64,000 bases of DNA from Amanita rubescens. Lineage: Eukaryota > Basidiomycota > Agaricomycetes > Agaricales > Amanitaceae. Location: NCBI GenBank assembly GCA_015039365.1, contig WION01000044.1:124001-188000 (forward strand). Direction: 5' to 3'. Every line of letters starts with the position of its first letter. Position 1 is the first letter of the stretch. A model generated the notes under the pieces. It ran no database searches, was not told where the DNA came from, and saw nothing but the letters and a program-made list of their open reading frames with translations. This document shows positions 11,849 to 27,720 of this stretch, in pieces. The position numbers and the translations under genes were made by a program.

Positions 11849-12885
11849 TCATGTAGTGTCCATTTCGTCCCCCCCTACTGTCGTAATCTCTTCATTTACT
11901 ATAAGGCTCCTAACTTCTTCCTTCTTCCATGCCGTCGTACCGCGCCTGAAAACATATTTATTTTCCTTGTTCGGTCTCTGATTAGGCATTTCCACATTGC
12001 GCAGCATCTCCGTCCCAGTAGCAGTTATGATGCAAGCATCCACGTTAGACCCCGACCCAAGGTCATTGAATATACCGGCAAAAATAGCATCTTTGACAAG
12101 GTTCAAGGCCTCCTCTCGCTGTGGAAAATCTCAGATAAAGTTCGCATCAGACAACCAACGAACACGGACATTCATGTTGGGCTTCCAACTGCTCTCAAAG
12201 ACGGCCATCGCAGCTAAGCTACCAGAGCCCATTGTTACGTAGGGGAGCTTGTCTGTTGAACCATGAGGATGAATAGTGAAAAGTTGTGGACCCGTAGGAT
12301 CTACCCCGCCCAGAACAAGAGCGGCGCCAATGTGTCCTTGGTACCTTCATGACGATCATTAGCATCATGTAAATGATGCGACTTGTTTGTGGTTACCTGA
12401 ACAACATCTGTTTGAGCATCGTCATAGCGGTCACAACGCGGGGCTTTCTCCCAGTTGATAGTGAGTGGAGTTCCATGTTGGATGATATCAAGGCGGTCGT
12501 GAATTCTGTATCTGCCGCCGTACCCGCTCCACAACATCGAATATTTTCTGTGATGTAGTGAATCTACCAAGAGTATCCGTTATCGTGCGACCGGTTACGC
12601 GTCACCTGGCTTTACCTTTTCACAGTTCTTGTCGGCAACAATGTCACCCTCCGTTGCTCTAGTGTCGGCGCCTAGTACGATCCCGTCCTTGAAGAGGCAT
12701 CCGACGATTGTAGTACCTGTACTAGTTGCTTTCGGCACGGGAATTCCGCGTTCAGCGAGGAAGTGGTTGCTGGAATTATATTTAGCGCTACTTGGCGTTT
12801 TTAAAACTGAGTATTCTTACCGTCTCTGATTGGAGAGATTGAAGCCGGAGGCTAAATGCACCGACGAAGTTGCCGTTGGTGACAT
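11849..12885 (-). CDS. PUP1: 20S proteasome subunit beta-2
   Basis: Catalytic (trypsin-like) beta-2 subunit of the 20S proteasome. Exons: 12821-12885, 12616-12769, 12397-12563, 12170-12344 and 11849-12118, with introns of 51-52 nt. The propeptide runs [20 protein letters not shown] to KATSTG. Cleavage between Gly and Thr in STG|TTIVGC exposes the N-terminal catalytic Thr, followed by [36 protein letters not shown] and [15 protein letters not shown] are further beta-subunit signatures. The C-terminal arm reaches MDTT and a stop at 11849-11851. An in-frame TGA seen near 12136 falls inside the 12119-12169 intron, so the gene is intact. Confidence 0.95.
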
Positions 12886-12975
12886 GGACGGAAGATGCGC
12901 TTGCAAGTTGCAACTGCCAAGAGAGAGCGTATACGCGTCACCACGTGATCATCATCGCAAAGATAAGATCAAACC
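12886..12975. promoter_or_regulatory. 90-bp bidirectional promoter region (PUP1 / aldehyde dehydrogenase)
   Basis: Only 90 bp separate the two divergent ATG codons. The stretch includes a GATC/CACGTGATC segment near 12942-12950 whose CACGTG E-box-like palindrome could bind bHLH factors; that role is inferred from sequence only. Both 5' UTRs and core promoters must fit in this gap or overlap the coding regions. Confidence 0.5.
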
Positions 12976-15085
12976 ATGGCCACCACACAGACTACACTCA
13001 GTCCTCATAACCAGCAGCCTCTCGTAACCAGGACATACCCTTCACGAGAACAGATAGACGGATTTATTCAGAATGCATCTTCCGCTCAAAAATCATGGGC
13101 TAAGGTTCCACTCAGTGACCGTATCGCAATAGGCCGTAAGTTTATGGTACGTATCGCCCAGAATTATTCGACATAGACTCCAGCTAAACACACGACAGGA
13201 AGAAATAAAGAATATGAGCCAGGAAATACCAGGAGAACTTACATTGGAAATGGGCAGGTAAGTCGCCTTATCTTCGCTCGAGTTGGAGGCTGTCTGACCA
13301 TGCCCTACAAGGCCCAAGTCACAGAATCCAGGCGAAATTAGAGGCCTTCTGGAACGCGCAGATTATCTGCTATCTATCGCACCATCTTGTCTTGCCGATA
13401 TATCCTTAGAGGACTCAGATAAGCCAGGTTTCCGCCGGTTCATCAAGCGAGTACCTTTGGGCGTCGTTCTGGTAATTACACCATGGAAGTGCGTCCGAGT
13501 CCAGTCTTCCTTCGCCCACGGTGACCATGTAACTTGAATGCTAGCTACCCATACTTGACTACCGTTAATTCCGTCCTTCCAGCAATTATATCAGGGAATG
13601 CAGTGCTATTGAAGCCATCTCCTCAAACTCCCCTCACCGCTGAACGCTTTGCTCTGGCATTGGAAAATGCTGGTGTTCCCCCCGACATCATTCAAGTTAT
13701 CCACATGTCTCCCGAGTTGACATCTTATGTGGTACAACATCCTGGTGTCAACTTCGTTTCCTTCACCGGCAGCGTTCCCGTAGGACAAGCCGTCGCAAAG
13801 GCAGCGGCAAACAATGCTAATTTCCCGGGCGTCGGACTCGAGGTTAGATTACATTCAACTTAATATTTCGTCCATTTTAAACAACCGGTCTGCGCCAGTT
13901 GGGCGGCAAGGATCCGGCCTATGTGAGACCAGACGCGGATCTGGATTACGCGGTGGCGGAACTTGTCGACGGTATGTTCATGTGTTTTGACCATTAGACT
14001 ACTAACCGACAATACGCAGGTGCTTTTTATAATTCGGGTCAAAGCTGTTGCGCTGTCGAAGTGAGTCGTGTCCATACCTGAATATCGGATACTAAATTTC
14101 AGAAGCGCATTTACGTACACGAAAGTCTCTTTGACACGTTTGTTTCGAAATATGTTGATGCAGTGAAGGTGACAATTGTCTATTTACATTTGACATGATG
14201 GCCTACCGTAACTTTGTGCACAGAAATTTAGGCTGGGCGATCCCACCTCACCTGAGACCAATCTTGGCCCAGTTGTCAGTCTAGCAAGCGCTGTCAAGAT
14301 CAGAAAACAGATTGCCGATGCTGGTTCGATGCCTTCTTCCATACCCAGAATGCTACTTATAAAATATGTAGTTGCAGCTGGTGCCACGCCATTGATTCCA
14401 GAAGATTTGTTTCCTGTTGCGCAACCGTAAGTATCATTTGTATATATATATATATGTAATTTACTTAGTACTTCTCGCATCAAACAATAGCGGTACTGCT
14501 TACGTCGCTCCTCAGGTCTTAGTTAACGTGAATCATGGTACGCTTCTTCGCCTAGCTAGTTGGAGCTCGCGTACCTGAGCTAACATATATTTGCTAAGAC
14601 ATGGACGTTATGGTTAGCGAAACATTTGGACCTATAATTGGAATACAGAAAGTAGGGTGATGTTTCCTTTCTTTCCCGGCACTAATACTCCCTGCAGGTT
14701 TCATCAGACGATGAAGCTGTTGAGTTCATGAATGACTCTCCGTATGGTCTGACGGCTTCTATCTGGACGAATGTGACGGTCAATGGATCTGAGGACGCGT
14801 TCCTGAAGATAGCTGATGCGCTTGAGACTGGAACGGTGTTTCTTAACAGGTTTGTCCTTTGTTTACTTCGTATAACATCTAGTTCACACGTGGGCACGAA
14901 TGTAGATGTGATTACCTAGATCCTGCTCTTGCATGGACGGGGGTGAAGCACAGTGGAAGAGGGATAAGCTTAAGCAAGTACGGTATGTGGTATCAATTTC
15001 AGGAAAAAAAGCATCTCCAACCATGAGGTTAGGTTACGACCAGCTCACAAGGGCAAAATCTGTGCATATGAAACTGAGAACGTGA
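12976..15085 (+). CDS. NAD(P)-dependent aldehyde dehydrogenase
   Basis: Oxidises an aldehyde to the acid with NAD(P)+; the exact substrate cannot be read from the sequence. The start is MATTQTTLSPHNQQPLVTRT at 12976. Visible family motifs: ITPWNYPYLTTVNSVLPAII with KPSPQTPLTAERFA (cofactor site), FTGSVPVGQAV, the catalytic Glu in GLELGGKDP, the nucleophilic Cys in YNSGQSCCAVE, and the late motif ETFGPIIGIQKV with NDSPYGLTASIW. The last intron (14990-15032) joins LSKYG to YDQLTRAKSVHMK, then TGA at 15083-15085. About ten introns of 45-60 nt interrupt it. No N-terminal targeting peptide is evident, which suggests a cytosolic enzyme. It appears intact. Confidence 0.9.
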
Positions 15086-15230
15086 TAACTGCAATGAATC
15101 GTACATCGTAGTCCTGCTATCTATGCGTTCTGTGTATATTTGTATAATGCCTAAACAATGCCAAATGCCGTGAAGTGTGAAACTTTGCGACTTTCTTCTG
15201 CGATCTATTTCGCTCAAGTGACGCATCGTT

Positions 15231-18076
<2,846 letters not shown>

Positions 18077-18104
18077 AGGCATTTCTATGTATTGGGGCAT
18101 ACAC

Positions 18105-21100
18105 CTATAGCGATGCTATCACTGATTGTAGCCATTGATTGTGGTCCAATTGAGGCTTAAAACTTTCTATGACTCTTCGCAAGTCATTAAGTTGTCGTTC
18201 TACATCACTTTGATCTTCCATCGAAGCTTCATCCTCAGAATCGTGGCGGTATTGCGACCAATTTCTCATAATGTTTTCCATAATATGAATTCCTTGATCT
18301 GCATCTGAAGCGGTTGCTACATTCTGTTTACCTGTATCTTCGAATTCATCCGCTTTGGATTTTGCGAGCTGAACTCGGTTGAGCCACAGACATAATGCAA
18401 CGACTTTGCAATACCTTGATTACGTTGTCCGGGAAATTAGCTAACTCTGCTACATGGATTCCGAAGCTCTGGTCGCAAATTCCTGTCAGAGAGTCAGATA
18501 CGTGCAACTCGTGCATTATTATAAGCACAAACCGGGCTCGACTTTGTACAATAATGTTATGTCTCGGTTATGCAAACCGTCAGAGACCTTTGTGACGTGG
18601 GCAACTACATGAAAGTTTTGTACATGAGGGAGTTGTTGATCAAGAGCCGTCAACTCGTGGAAATGGGTAGCAAACAGACAAAAAGCATGTATCTGTGTTG
18701 CTATGTGCCTGGAGATTGGGGTTGGTCAAAATAATGTTAATACAAATATGCTCACTCGGAGATAGCCCATGCCAGACCAAAGCCATCATAAGTGGATGTC
18801 CCTACGTGATATAGGCATACAATGCACTGTAAAAAGCAAGCTTCATACCTCTTCCGAGTTCATCTATTATGATCAAAGAGTTTTGAGTGGCCGACTAAGA
18901 AATAATTAGTAACATCTGAGGGAGATATAGCAAGACGGACCCTCAAAATTGTCGCAGTCTCTAGCATCTCCGCCATGAACGTTGATACACCTTTAAGTTG
19001 ACTGTCCCCGGCACCCACTCGACACAATATTGAATCGAAAATAGGTAGTTGTGCCTCTGTGCACGGCACAAAGCAGCCTATTTGACTCATTAGTGCAATA
19101 ACGCCCACCTGTCAAGATTAGTGAGTTGGCGAATCTCAAGTACGGGTCTACGTACTTGCCGTATGTACGTTGATTTCCCTCCCATGTTTGGTCCTGCTGG
19201 AGCGATGTTACAAGTTTGTTTAACGACACTCAATATGTAACATACTAATGATTTGAAATTCACTCTTCCCTAACAAATGCGTCGGAGAAGTAGAAACTAT
19301 TGAGATGGTATTGATTACCTTTTATCATTTCGACATCATTAGGTATAAAATGGATTTCTTCCTGGACTTCCAGACATGGATGCCTTGCATCTCTCAGAAT
19401 CAGGTCACCATAGCCTTAAGAATAAGTTAGATTAGGTAGGCTGATGATTAAAATACAGAAACCTGAGTTAACAAGTCGAGGCCTGATGTATGGTTCGGGG
19501 GCGCTGGCGGAGACGTAGGCAAAACTAATGAAAGTAAGAACGGTGTCTTAATGCATGTAAAGAAGTAGAACACCTGAGAATAACGTCCAGATGAGCAATA
19601 ACGCAGTCGAGAGATTCGAGTACGGGAGTATACGTTGCTATTTGGAATAAATAGTAATGTTCGGAATGGAGTCAAGGACGTACCAGCTATGTTAACAACT
19701 TCTCTCACGAGGCCAGCCTGCGTTTGAATGTAGGACTGGGATAGCTCTCTGAATCGTTCAGATAGGCTTTTCAAATTTTTCGTCGTGAAAAATACGCCGC
19801 TTTTATTAGTTCCGAGCTCGATGTATTTCTTTGAGATACCCTTTGCATCCTATGGACGGGTCAGTTCTTAACTTGATTGGAGAAATGCAGTAGTCAGTAA
19901 CTCACATTCTTTGTCAGACGCAAACAATATCCGTAGACTTGATTGTTCTCGAGATGGAGCTTCTTATCGAGTTCCATGCCCAGGTCATCACCCACCTCGA
20001 CATGCTCCTTGTCAAGCTCATCTCGTACCTTCGGGTTCTTAATCAAACGATGTTTGAAATATGGATGATAATCACCTCTGTTAGTTTTTTTGACAGTTCG
20101 CGGAGTTTTGGGTCGTAATCAGGTTTAATAACATATTTGTGATTGTCTAGTTCGTTGAGATCCAACGTTTGCTCAACCATATCGCTATACTTTTCAAGGT
20201 TGCTGCGGCATTCCTATGATGAGTTAGTATAAATGTAACTACAGGAGACAAGTAATTCTGACGTGTAGGGGTTGAATGTATACGTCTTTCAACAGTTGCA
20301 CATAGTCTTCCTTGCATTGTACGCTTTCCAGAGTCTCAGTCATGTTGGGTAACTTGAACTCCAGGTCAGAAGCGCCAATTTAGCAGAAATCATAAAACTA
20401 AGAAACCTTAAGCACAACCTGATAAACTCGTACAACATCCTCGAGCGACGAGACGGATCTTCGGAAGCGCTTGATCAATCTTTGTAAGTCCGGTATAAAT
20501 TTCATATGATCGTTCTACAGAGACTTCAGTTGCGCAAAGGGCAGCAAAAAACAACATTACCTGAAGGGTGTGACGGCTATCTGCATCTATAACAAAAGTT
20601 TCCACAAGGTCAAGGCGCTTTTCTGGCAGGGGTCAGGAGTCATGCCTTTGAAAATCATATGAGAATAAAACATACGTATCTCATGATGGTTCACTAATGG
20701 TTGTCGGAGCCACGTGGCCAGCAGCCTTGTACCCTGCGCCGTCTTACATTTATTAAGAAGGCCGAGCAATGTAGTGTTGCGAGCCGCAGTCACCTATCAT
20801 AAAAATGTGAGATATTCTTTTATCCCGATTTGATTCTAACATGGCTCACACTCTTTCCATGCGACTCGTTGAGATTCAAGGCTTTTAGTGCGCTGGCGTC
20901 CAGTCTCATGTATTGCGTGAGATCATGGGTACGCAGTTTGTAAGTTTCATGATTTGCAGGGTCAGAAGAAAGAGATAAATAGGAGATTAATGCAGTGAGA
21001 GCAGATGGCGCATTTGGCAAGGACAGTTGTGCTACTTTGCATCAGTGATGTTAACAATACCATGATAATATCTTACGAATCGAAATAGATGGGTCAGCCA

Positions 21101-22056
21101 TGGATGGAAGATGAGTTGGATTGAGGAGACGCAAGAGGTTCTCAGCTGCATTTTTGGCGTTGAATTCACCTATCATTCATTAGACCAGGTCAACGGCATA
21201 GGCAAATTTGCAGACTTGGTTTCCGCTCAGTTATTACGACACCGCATCGTTCTAATACGGCCCGGAGCTTATTTAGGTCTACATCGCGTTCCGTCGCACC
21301 AGAAATAGTTCCCGTTGGAATGATGGCTTCTTTCACGGAAAGCTGGATGACAAAGGACTTTGCTCCAGTCAAGCATCGAATGTTCATCGCACTTAATACA
21401 AACTTACTTCTATATTTGAGAATAAGTCGTTATCAATGAATTCAGTCATGCCCAATTCGCGAACGCTGGTATCGGCAAAAGCGACTCCAAGTGTTTTCAC
21501 TTTTGCTTTGGAACCAGAATTGATCGTCGTTGCCGGTTTGATGGACATCACAACGGGCGACGAAAGTAAGTTGGAGTCGACGAAAAGTAGGTCTTCTACT
21601 GCTTGAAGATTGCCCGGAGACGCCTATTCGCGAAAATGAGCACTATTAACGCAAAAGGCTTAGAAGATTTACCTCTTTATCCAATTTAAACTTGGGGCTT
21701 TTTTTGCCCTGTCCCGGTTCTGGGGACCAGATCTCAACACGTAGTTGTTTCGTAGTCAACGCCTCGCGGAGAAATGTTTGGGCTACAGACACCTTCATGG
21801 AAACACTTGGAAGACCAGCAAGTCTTCCACCTTGGCCCAGATAGCGGAGCACTGAATTTGTATGGTATACATGTTGGGCAATGTATTCCGCATCGGGTCC
21901 GTAGGCAGCATAAAAAGATTCTCGGAAGAATAGCCGAAGTGTTCCTGTTTCAGGAGATTTTGTGGGTAGCTTCGAGAAGAATGAAATGAAGCCAGGGTCT
22001 GTAGTTTGGTCCACCGAGTCTCGCCAGTGTTCGGCGTCCTTCTCTTTCCCGTACAT
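18105..22056 (-). CDS. MSH2: DNA mismatch repair protein MSH2
   Basis: MutS homolog that pairs with MSH3 or MSH6 to recognise mismatches. Start [20 protein letters not shown] at 22054-22056. The mismatch-binding domain includes [20 protein letters not shown] and [18 protein letters not shown]. The lever/clamp region includes [20 protein letters not shown]. The Walker A box GPNMGGKST is encoded at 19168-19194 and is followed across an intron by [16 protein letters not shown]. The signature segment [18 protein letters not shown] and Walker [22 protein letters not shown] follow. The C-terminus [17 protein letters not shown] is joined by a 50-nt intron (about 18480-18529), and the protein ends [10 protein letters not shown], stop 18105-18107. 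Many short introns; it appears complete. It converges with NCL1 with 28 bp between stop codons. Confidence 0.94.
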
Positions 22057-22450
22057 TGTTGAAAGTTGTATTTCCAGGGACCTGATGCCCCCCGCATTTT
22101 AAGCTTAATAGAACTGGGCAGACTTGAAGTCAACTCACTAATAATATGGCTTTTTTAACGGATTTCCCGACACCAGCGTTAAACCTTCGCGGCGTTGGGC
22201 GACTTAGCACCTGGAGATCCCACAGTTCGAGCCTTTTGTGGCTTGGTTAACATGATTGTGACTCACTAGTAATGAGGCTGAAAGTCGCTTTTTCTCGACA
22301 CCGACGTTAAATCTTCGCGTAATCTATAAAGAAGGGAACGGCTGTCCAACTATAGGTGTAGCGCATATAGGTCCTAACTGAGTTTCAATAGGTTTCAATT
22401 GACCTACCGCTTTAGGCCGACCGCCTTTAGACATTCTCTCTTAGTTCACG
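22057..22450. promoter_or_regulatory. MSH2 upstream region with a diverged direct repeat
   Basis: Sequence between the MSH2 ATG and the KDZ insertion. Two related blocks start with CTCACTA(A/G)TAAT and carry CGACACC-GCGTTAAA-CTTCGCG-like sequence (about 22133-22195 and 22260-22325). This looks like an old duplication of about 130 bp in the promoter. No gene is visible. Confidence 0.5.
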
Positions 22451-22458
22451 AGTTCATC

Positions 22459-22805
22459 CACCTGTCCTGCCCAAAATAGCCCTCTTATTAGCTGGGACGT
22501 GCACATCACCGTCCCGTCTAATTAGGGCTCTTAGCAGCTCTCTCAGCCTCCTTCTATAAATTTCCCTTAATCCTGCAATAAAATCTCAACTTCCCGGGTT
22601 ATCCCCAGCTACTCTATTCTTAGGACATCTAATTAGAGTAATTTAGCGGGCCCAGCAATAAAGCCCTTTCTAATTAGCCCGCATTCCATTAACCCGTCTA
22701 TAATCCTGCATTAAATTTGGACTTTTGGGAGATACCTGCCCGTCTTGGAAGGCGCGTTTCCCACGCAGCGCGCGACGCCGCCGAACGTCATCAACGTCGT
22801 GCCCG
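22459..22805 (+). repeat. KDZ left terminal inverted repeat
   Basis: Pairs with 33166-33512 in inverse orientation. Differences seen include CCCGC versus CCTGT near 22680, one G length change in TTTTGGG(G), and several C/T changes towards the inner end. It is AT-rich with several CTAATTAG-like motifs that could be transposase binding sites (inference). Confidence 0.9.
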
Positions 22806-24941
22806 GCCTTGTACACTCTTTTTGAATATAGTAATTAACCAATCATGTATATTATAATTCACTACGCGTATTTCAAAAGGCTGGAAGGCAAAAACGGTTG
22901 CGTGCTGGACTTAGTTGTTGTCCTCGTCGTAATCCTCGTCGTCATCGCGATCGCCAGCAGACTCGTCGTCATCCACAAATTCTCTGCTCTTGAAAGCAGG
23001 AGGCACCTTGGACTCGGCAGATTTGGCCTTTGAGTGAGTTGAGCGCTGGGGCCAGGGCCTTTGAACGACATCTTCCTCAGCATCATCCTCTTCATCTTCG
23101 TCATCCTCTCGTCTTTCCGACTCCGGCTCATTCCCCTCGCGTCTACGGCTGACTCCCCACCTTTTGTGGATCCCTCCCTTGTCCGACTGTTCCTTGCGCT
23201 TTACGCCCACAACTTGACCAGCCCTTCGTTTTTCCTGCAACATTTCGTTGTGTTGCTGCTGTTGCCTCTCTGTCATCTTGATCCACTTGCAGCTTCCTTC
23301 CTTCAGGACTGTACGAAGCCTACGAACAGCACCAACATCAGGTATTGTTGATGGGTTACCAAAAGCGATGTCTTCTGGCCATCCGACGAGTCTCACGTGG
23401 TGCATTTCAATAATCGATGTGTCGTAATTGATGTAGTTCATCTTGATGGACGTTTGACCTGTGATGGCACCTGTAGATCTGAGATCAGTAATCGGTATAG
23501 TAAAATAAATAAATAATGTCGTACAGAGGCCTTCCATGATGAACGCCGTGCAATCGGCCCTAGCAGCTTTGAGCGAATCAACTGGGGGTGGACCTTTCAA
23601 ATGAATGTTAGCCTTTTCTATACGTTATTTAAAGCATTTCGCTACATACGACGATCTTGCATGATGGACCAATATTCAAATTTTGATAGGAAATCGTCGC
23701 AGCTCATCTTGACGACTGCCGGAAAGAAATCGAGAACATCCCCGGAGGCAAGCCAGCCAGGGACAGATGCGTCACTGAGGTGGCCTTTCGCGACAACCGC
23801 AAATGCGCGTACACCTGTTCTCCGTGAAAGTTTGTCCATCTATGCAGATATTAGTTAGAACCTTATTTGTTTCGATGCATTACTTACCTCTAGTCCTATT
23901 CTGTCCATAGTTGCTTTTACATCAAGGCTTGCCGATAAGTTGGAAGCCTGAAGACCCTGCTGGTTCACTTTACGATGCTCCTCTAAACCCTCCAGCAATT
24001 CCTTCTTCCTTTCTTCGGTTAAGTCGTGAAATTGCGGATCGTCTTTAGCTAGCTTTTGGATGTCACTGAGGGGCAGGCGGTCGCCGAGCGCACGATCTGA
24101 AAATTTTATGTTGGCTTTTGACGTAGGTCGAATATTAAGGGTTACCACTGTTAACTTCTTGATTTTTATGATGAACGATGGCGTTGTGTAAAGAAACTTT
24201 ACGTGGAGTTTTGTAGCATGTGCGATTAGTGATGATCTTGTCGATATAATCTGGCTTCTTGCTGTGTTTCTTTGCGAGTTCCTCGATATCCCTAGCATGC
24301 TTTTCCAACAATTTGTTGATGTCCGCTTCCATGTCATTCCGTTTAGCTTGAAGACATGTCTTGTGAACTTTCATTGTTGCCTTCTCTGCGTCCGTCAGCT
24401 GTCTGCGTGATTTGGTGTGGTTGAGGGGGAGATGCTGATTGTGGGATGACCACGTGGTCATGCGATTTCGGTCACATGATTCGCGACGTGCTCTCTCCGC
24501 GTCTATGCCAGTGCCACTCACGCGTTCTGCCTCATCGGGGGCCTCAGACTCAGGAGGTAACTCGCTGGAATTGAGATTGGACATCTGAGATGATATTCCC
24601 ATGCCAGAACCGAGAAGAGAAGGTGATATAGAGGGGTTTTTGTTCTGAGAAACAAATGCTGTATTCCCGGTAGTATTAGCCTCACCAGGTGTCGGTGATT
24701 GTATAGTAGGTCCAAGTTGAGGAAATGTGGGCTCGGTATTTTTGTAGTACATATTCACATCATAGTAGCCGAATCCTGCCGTCGACGGTTCGTCGAAGCC
24801 AAAATCAGGGTATTGCCCATATTCGGAAAAGTCTGGGTTAAGAGTGAAATCTGAAAGGAAGTTAGGCGAAAAAAATGATGACTAGTAAAAATATGAACTT
24901 ACTAGGATCGAGGGAATCAATGAATGCCTCATCGATGGTGC

Positions 24942-27720
24942 TATCATTACAACACTTTACCCTCCCCCACGTGTCCTTGTGGACTCCTTGTGGACTCCCG
25001 GACTCCTCAGGACTCCCTGTAGACTCCTGATAAATTGACATAAAATGCCAGGAGTGGACAAGGACTCCTTGTGGACTCCTTGTTCACTCCCTGTTCACTC
25101 CTCATTGACTGCAAAAAAGCAAAAAATGCCAGGAGTCATCCCACAAGGAGTGGACCAGGAGTCCCTGTGGAGTCCTGCTCACTCCTGGTTCAAAGCAAAA
25201 AAGTAGTAAGTAAAATTGCAAGGACTGGACAGGAGTCCCTGTGGAGTCCTGCTCACTCCCTGCTCACTTGTCATTACTGTAACAATGGCAACAGAAATCT
25301 GTTGCACTACAATGCTACATAACAGTGAATCTAAATAACTTAGTACAAACCATTTAAAAACATCATCTGCACCAATCAATACCAACACCATCACCACCAC
25401 TATCATCATCACCATCCACCTGTGGCCCACTTTTTTCCTGCTCTGATTGTCAGTCAATGTAATATGCAGGAACCAGACAAAATTGCTGCTAATCATCCTT
25501 TTCAGTATTTGCTCATAACCACCTAGTAAGGCATTCAATGTTCACATGCCTGTGTATTGAAGGCACACATGTAACTGAGTCATATCTTCATTGAAACTTA
25601 ATCCATCAGGATTCCCACTCATTCCCAGCCATTCCTATTGCATCCTGTTACAAACGTACGTCATGGCCTATCTTTTTCTTATCTTATCATCTATGTCATC
25701 CCTCCTATGTCATTGATTGCATATGTGTTCCTTCTGGAACATTCATCGTTTATCATATGCTATTTTATTTTATCACATGCATGTCGATTATCACATGTAA
25801 ACCGTTCCATTATCACATGTAGCTGTTTCATTATCACATGCATTCCTACTTACTATATTTGCGTATATACCTTGTACTATATAAACTACGCAAATATACG
25901 ACTAGACCTCAGTCTAGTTTTAACAGTCAAAATCTGTCTCGTTATCGTATAAGCTCCCTTGAGGACTTATCCGATAACACTCTTATTCCTTGAACGTTCT
26001 TAAGTGCCGGAACTCCCTTGAGGAACCTACGGTGCCTGATAGGCTTGACTTATCAGTGAACGAACAAACCTAACACATCCTATGTAAGTAGACTGACATC
26101 ACCAGTACTTTACACTCATGTGCAATTTCATGCTGCTTTCCAAATTTCAGGTGGGCATGCATGTTGTTTGGCAATGTTTATACTTGCAATAAAAACCTGA
26201 AAATTCATATGATCCAGGTCATATAGGACTTATTGTAAGACCAAATAATGCCAAGTACTTGAAATATTTGCAAAAGACCTTTTCAGATGTGAGTGTGAGG
26301 AAATTGTAAAGTCTGAAAATAATCTTGAAAATGTCCCATGTGATCAAGGACATGCAAGAATTATGATGCCAAACTAAATAAGCTAAAATGTAAATGCAAA
26401 AAGTCTGTTTGTCTTTTGGTTTTGCCACTCCATGTGTGACCACCTGCAAAGTCAATTTAGGAGGGGTGTCTGGTGATGATCAAGTTTGGTCAGTTTTAGG
26501 AAGTTGGGGTTGCTGGTGGCTATGAGTGACTGGAAGTGCTGGAAGTCAGTTGCAGTGACTTCAATGTGCAATGGTTTGGAGTAGCATCAGAAAACATGCC
26601 AAAAATCTGACATCTGATGGTGTCTGATTCCTGATTGCCTGACTGGTGCTGGGACACTTGGAGGGTATGGGATGCAAAGCAGCAAATCCAAGGCCCATTC
26701 TTCCTGATCATCTTTGTTATGTGCATGGTGTTTGTACATGGAAATTGCTGCCATCTTAAAGTTGTGTTACAAAACATCACAGGGCTCAGCTCTTATAAGA
26801 TGGAGCCTCATTTCATTCAGCCTTGGAACTGGTTGTTTGATTGTCTGACAATCAGATGTCATCAGTTAATATCAGACAACAGACAACCAGTGTTTCAGAC
26901 ACTGTCAGATCATCACCATCAGACAACCAGTGTTCCAGCACAAGTCAGGCAATCAGAAAATCAGATCAGGTTCAAAAGACTGGTGTTCAAAACAGTACTT
27001 TGCAAGTATCTTGAGTTTGGCAGCATTTGGCACTGCAATTCTTGTACAGATGTGATCACTTGATTTCTTGGGATTTTTGAGAATTTTTTTGATTTTTTTG
27101 ATTTTTTTCAAAGCTATGTTTGAAAATGTATTTTGCAAATATCTCATGTTTGACTTTATTTGGCATTATGATTGTTGCATATTCTGAATCACAAAAGCTA
27201 GGCACATCTTTTTTGTCACAGTCACATATTACATAATGTCACACTTCTATAAAAGGAAATTTTAATTTTGTTATATTTTATCTTATCTTATCTAGGCCAT
27301 CATATTACTTAAGCTGCCTATCATCTATCTATCTATCTAATCTTATCTCCACTACCCCCCCTTTTCCCGAGGGGGTGCTGGGGGATATGTGCCAGATGCC
27401 CCCTCCTTATATACCTGTGGGCCTGCGCACAGACCAACTGGTCATGTCACATGACCACATAAACAGGAATGAAACAAGGAGTCCTTACACTCCTTGTGGA
27501 CTCCTCATACAGGGAGTCCAGAGGAGTCCTGGGAGTCTACCAGGAGTCTACCAGGAGTCCCAGCTCACTCCCGGTACATTTTGGCTGGGATGAGGGGTCT
27601 TCCAGGGAGGTGGGAGTCCCTCTGGAGTCCCAGGAATTCCCGGGAATTCCCGGGAGTGAGCCAGGAGTCCTCAGGAGTCTACAAGGAACGCGTGGGGGAA
27701 GGTAAAGACCTCTATCATTA
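24942..27720 (+). mobile_element. TIR element copy A (2,763 bp, non-autonomous) with 8-bp target duplication
   Basis: The element occupies 24950-27712, beginning CAACACTTTACC and ending GGTAAAGACCTC, with TATCATTA duplicated at 24942-24949 and 27713-27720. The inner TIR core TTTACC(C/T)TCCCCCACG is inverted at the two ends. Both subterminal regions are packed with GGAGTCC (or its complement) words. No transposase is recognisable; frames at 26219-27063 are mirrored in copy B but have no domain signature. The 8-bp duplication suggests the hAT or KDZ superfamilies. It contains a 430-bp solo LTR and a (TATC)n tract near 27323-27345. It interrupts the companion gene. Confidence 0.85.
25641..26080 (+). 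mobile_element. Solo LTR (430 bp) of the Ty3/gypsy family, inside copy A
   Basis: The LTR runs 25646-26075, starting TGTTACAAACGTACG and ending AACAAACCTAACA. The 5-bp duplication CATCC lies at 25641-25645 and 26076-26080. It contains TATATAAA and, about 33 nt later, AGTCTAGTTTTA, as in the full elements nearby. The single-LTR structure is the usual product of LTR-LTR recombination. Confidence 0.9.

Noticed and set aside
12119..12169. In-frame TGA in PUP1
   Set aside because: It lies inside a 51-nt intron with good splice sites, and the spliced protein matches beta-2 subunits.
26219..27063. Open frames inside copy A, repeated in copy B (47697-48541)
   Set aside because: Conservation reflects near-identical element copies. 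No transposase motif, and frames on both strands are equally open.
27299..27350. Short tetranucleotide (TATC) tract as a feature of interest
   Set aside because: Simple microsatellite present in both element copies; no further signal.
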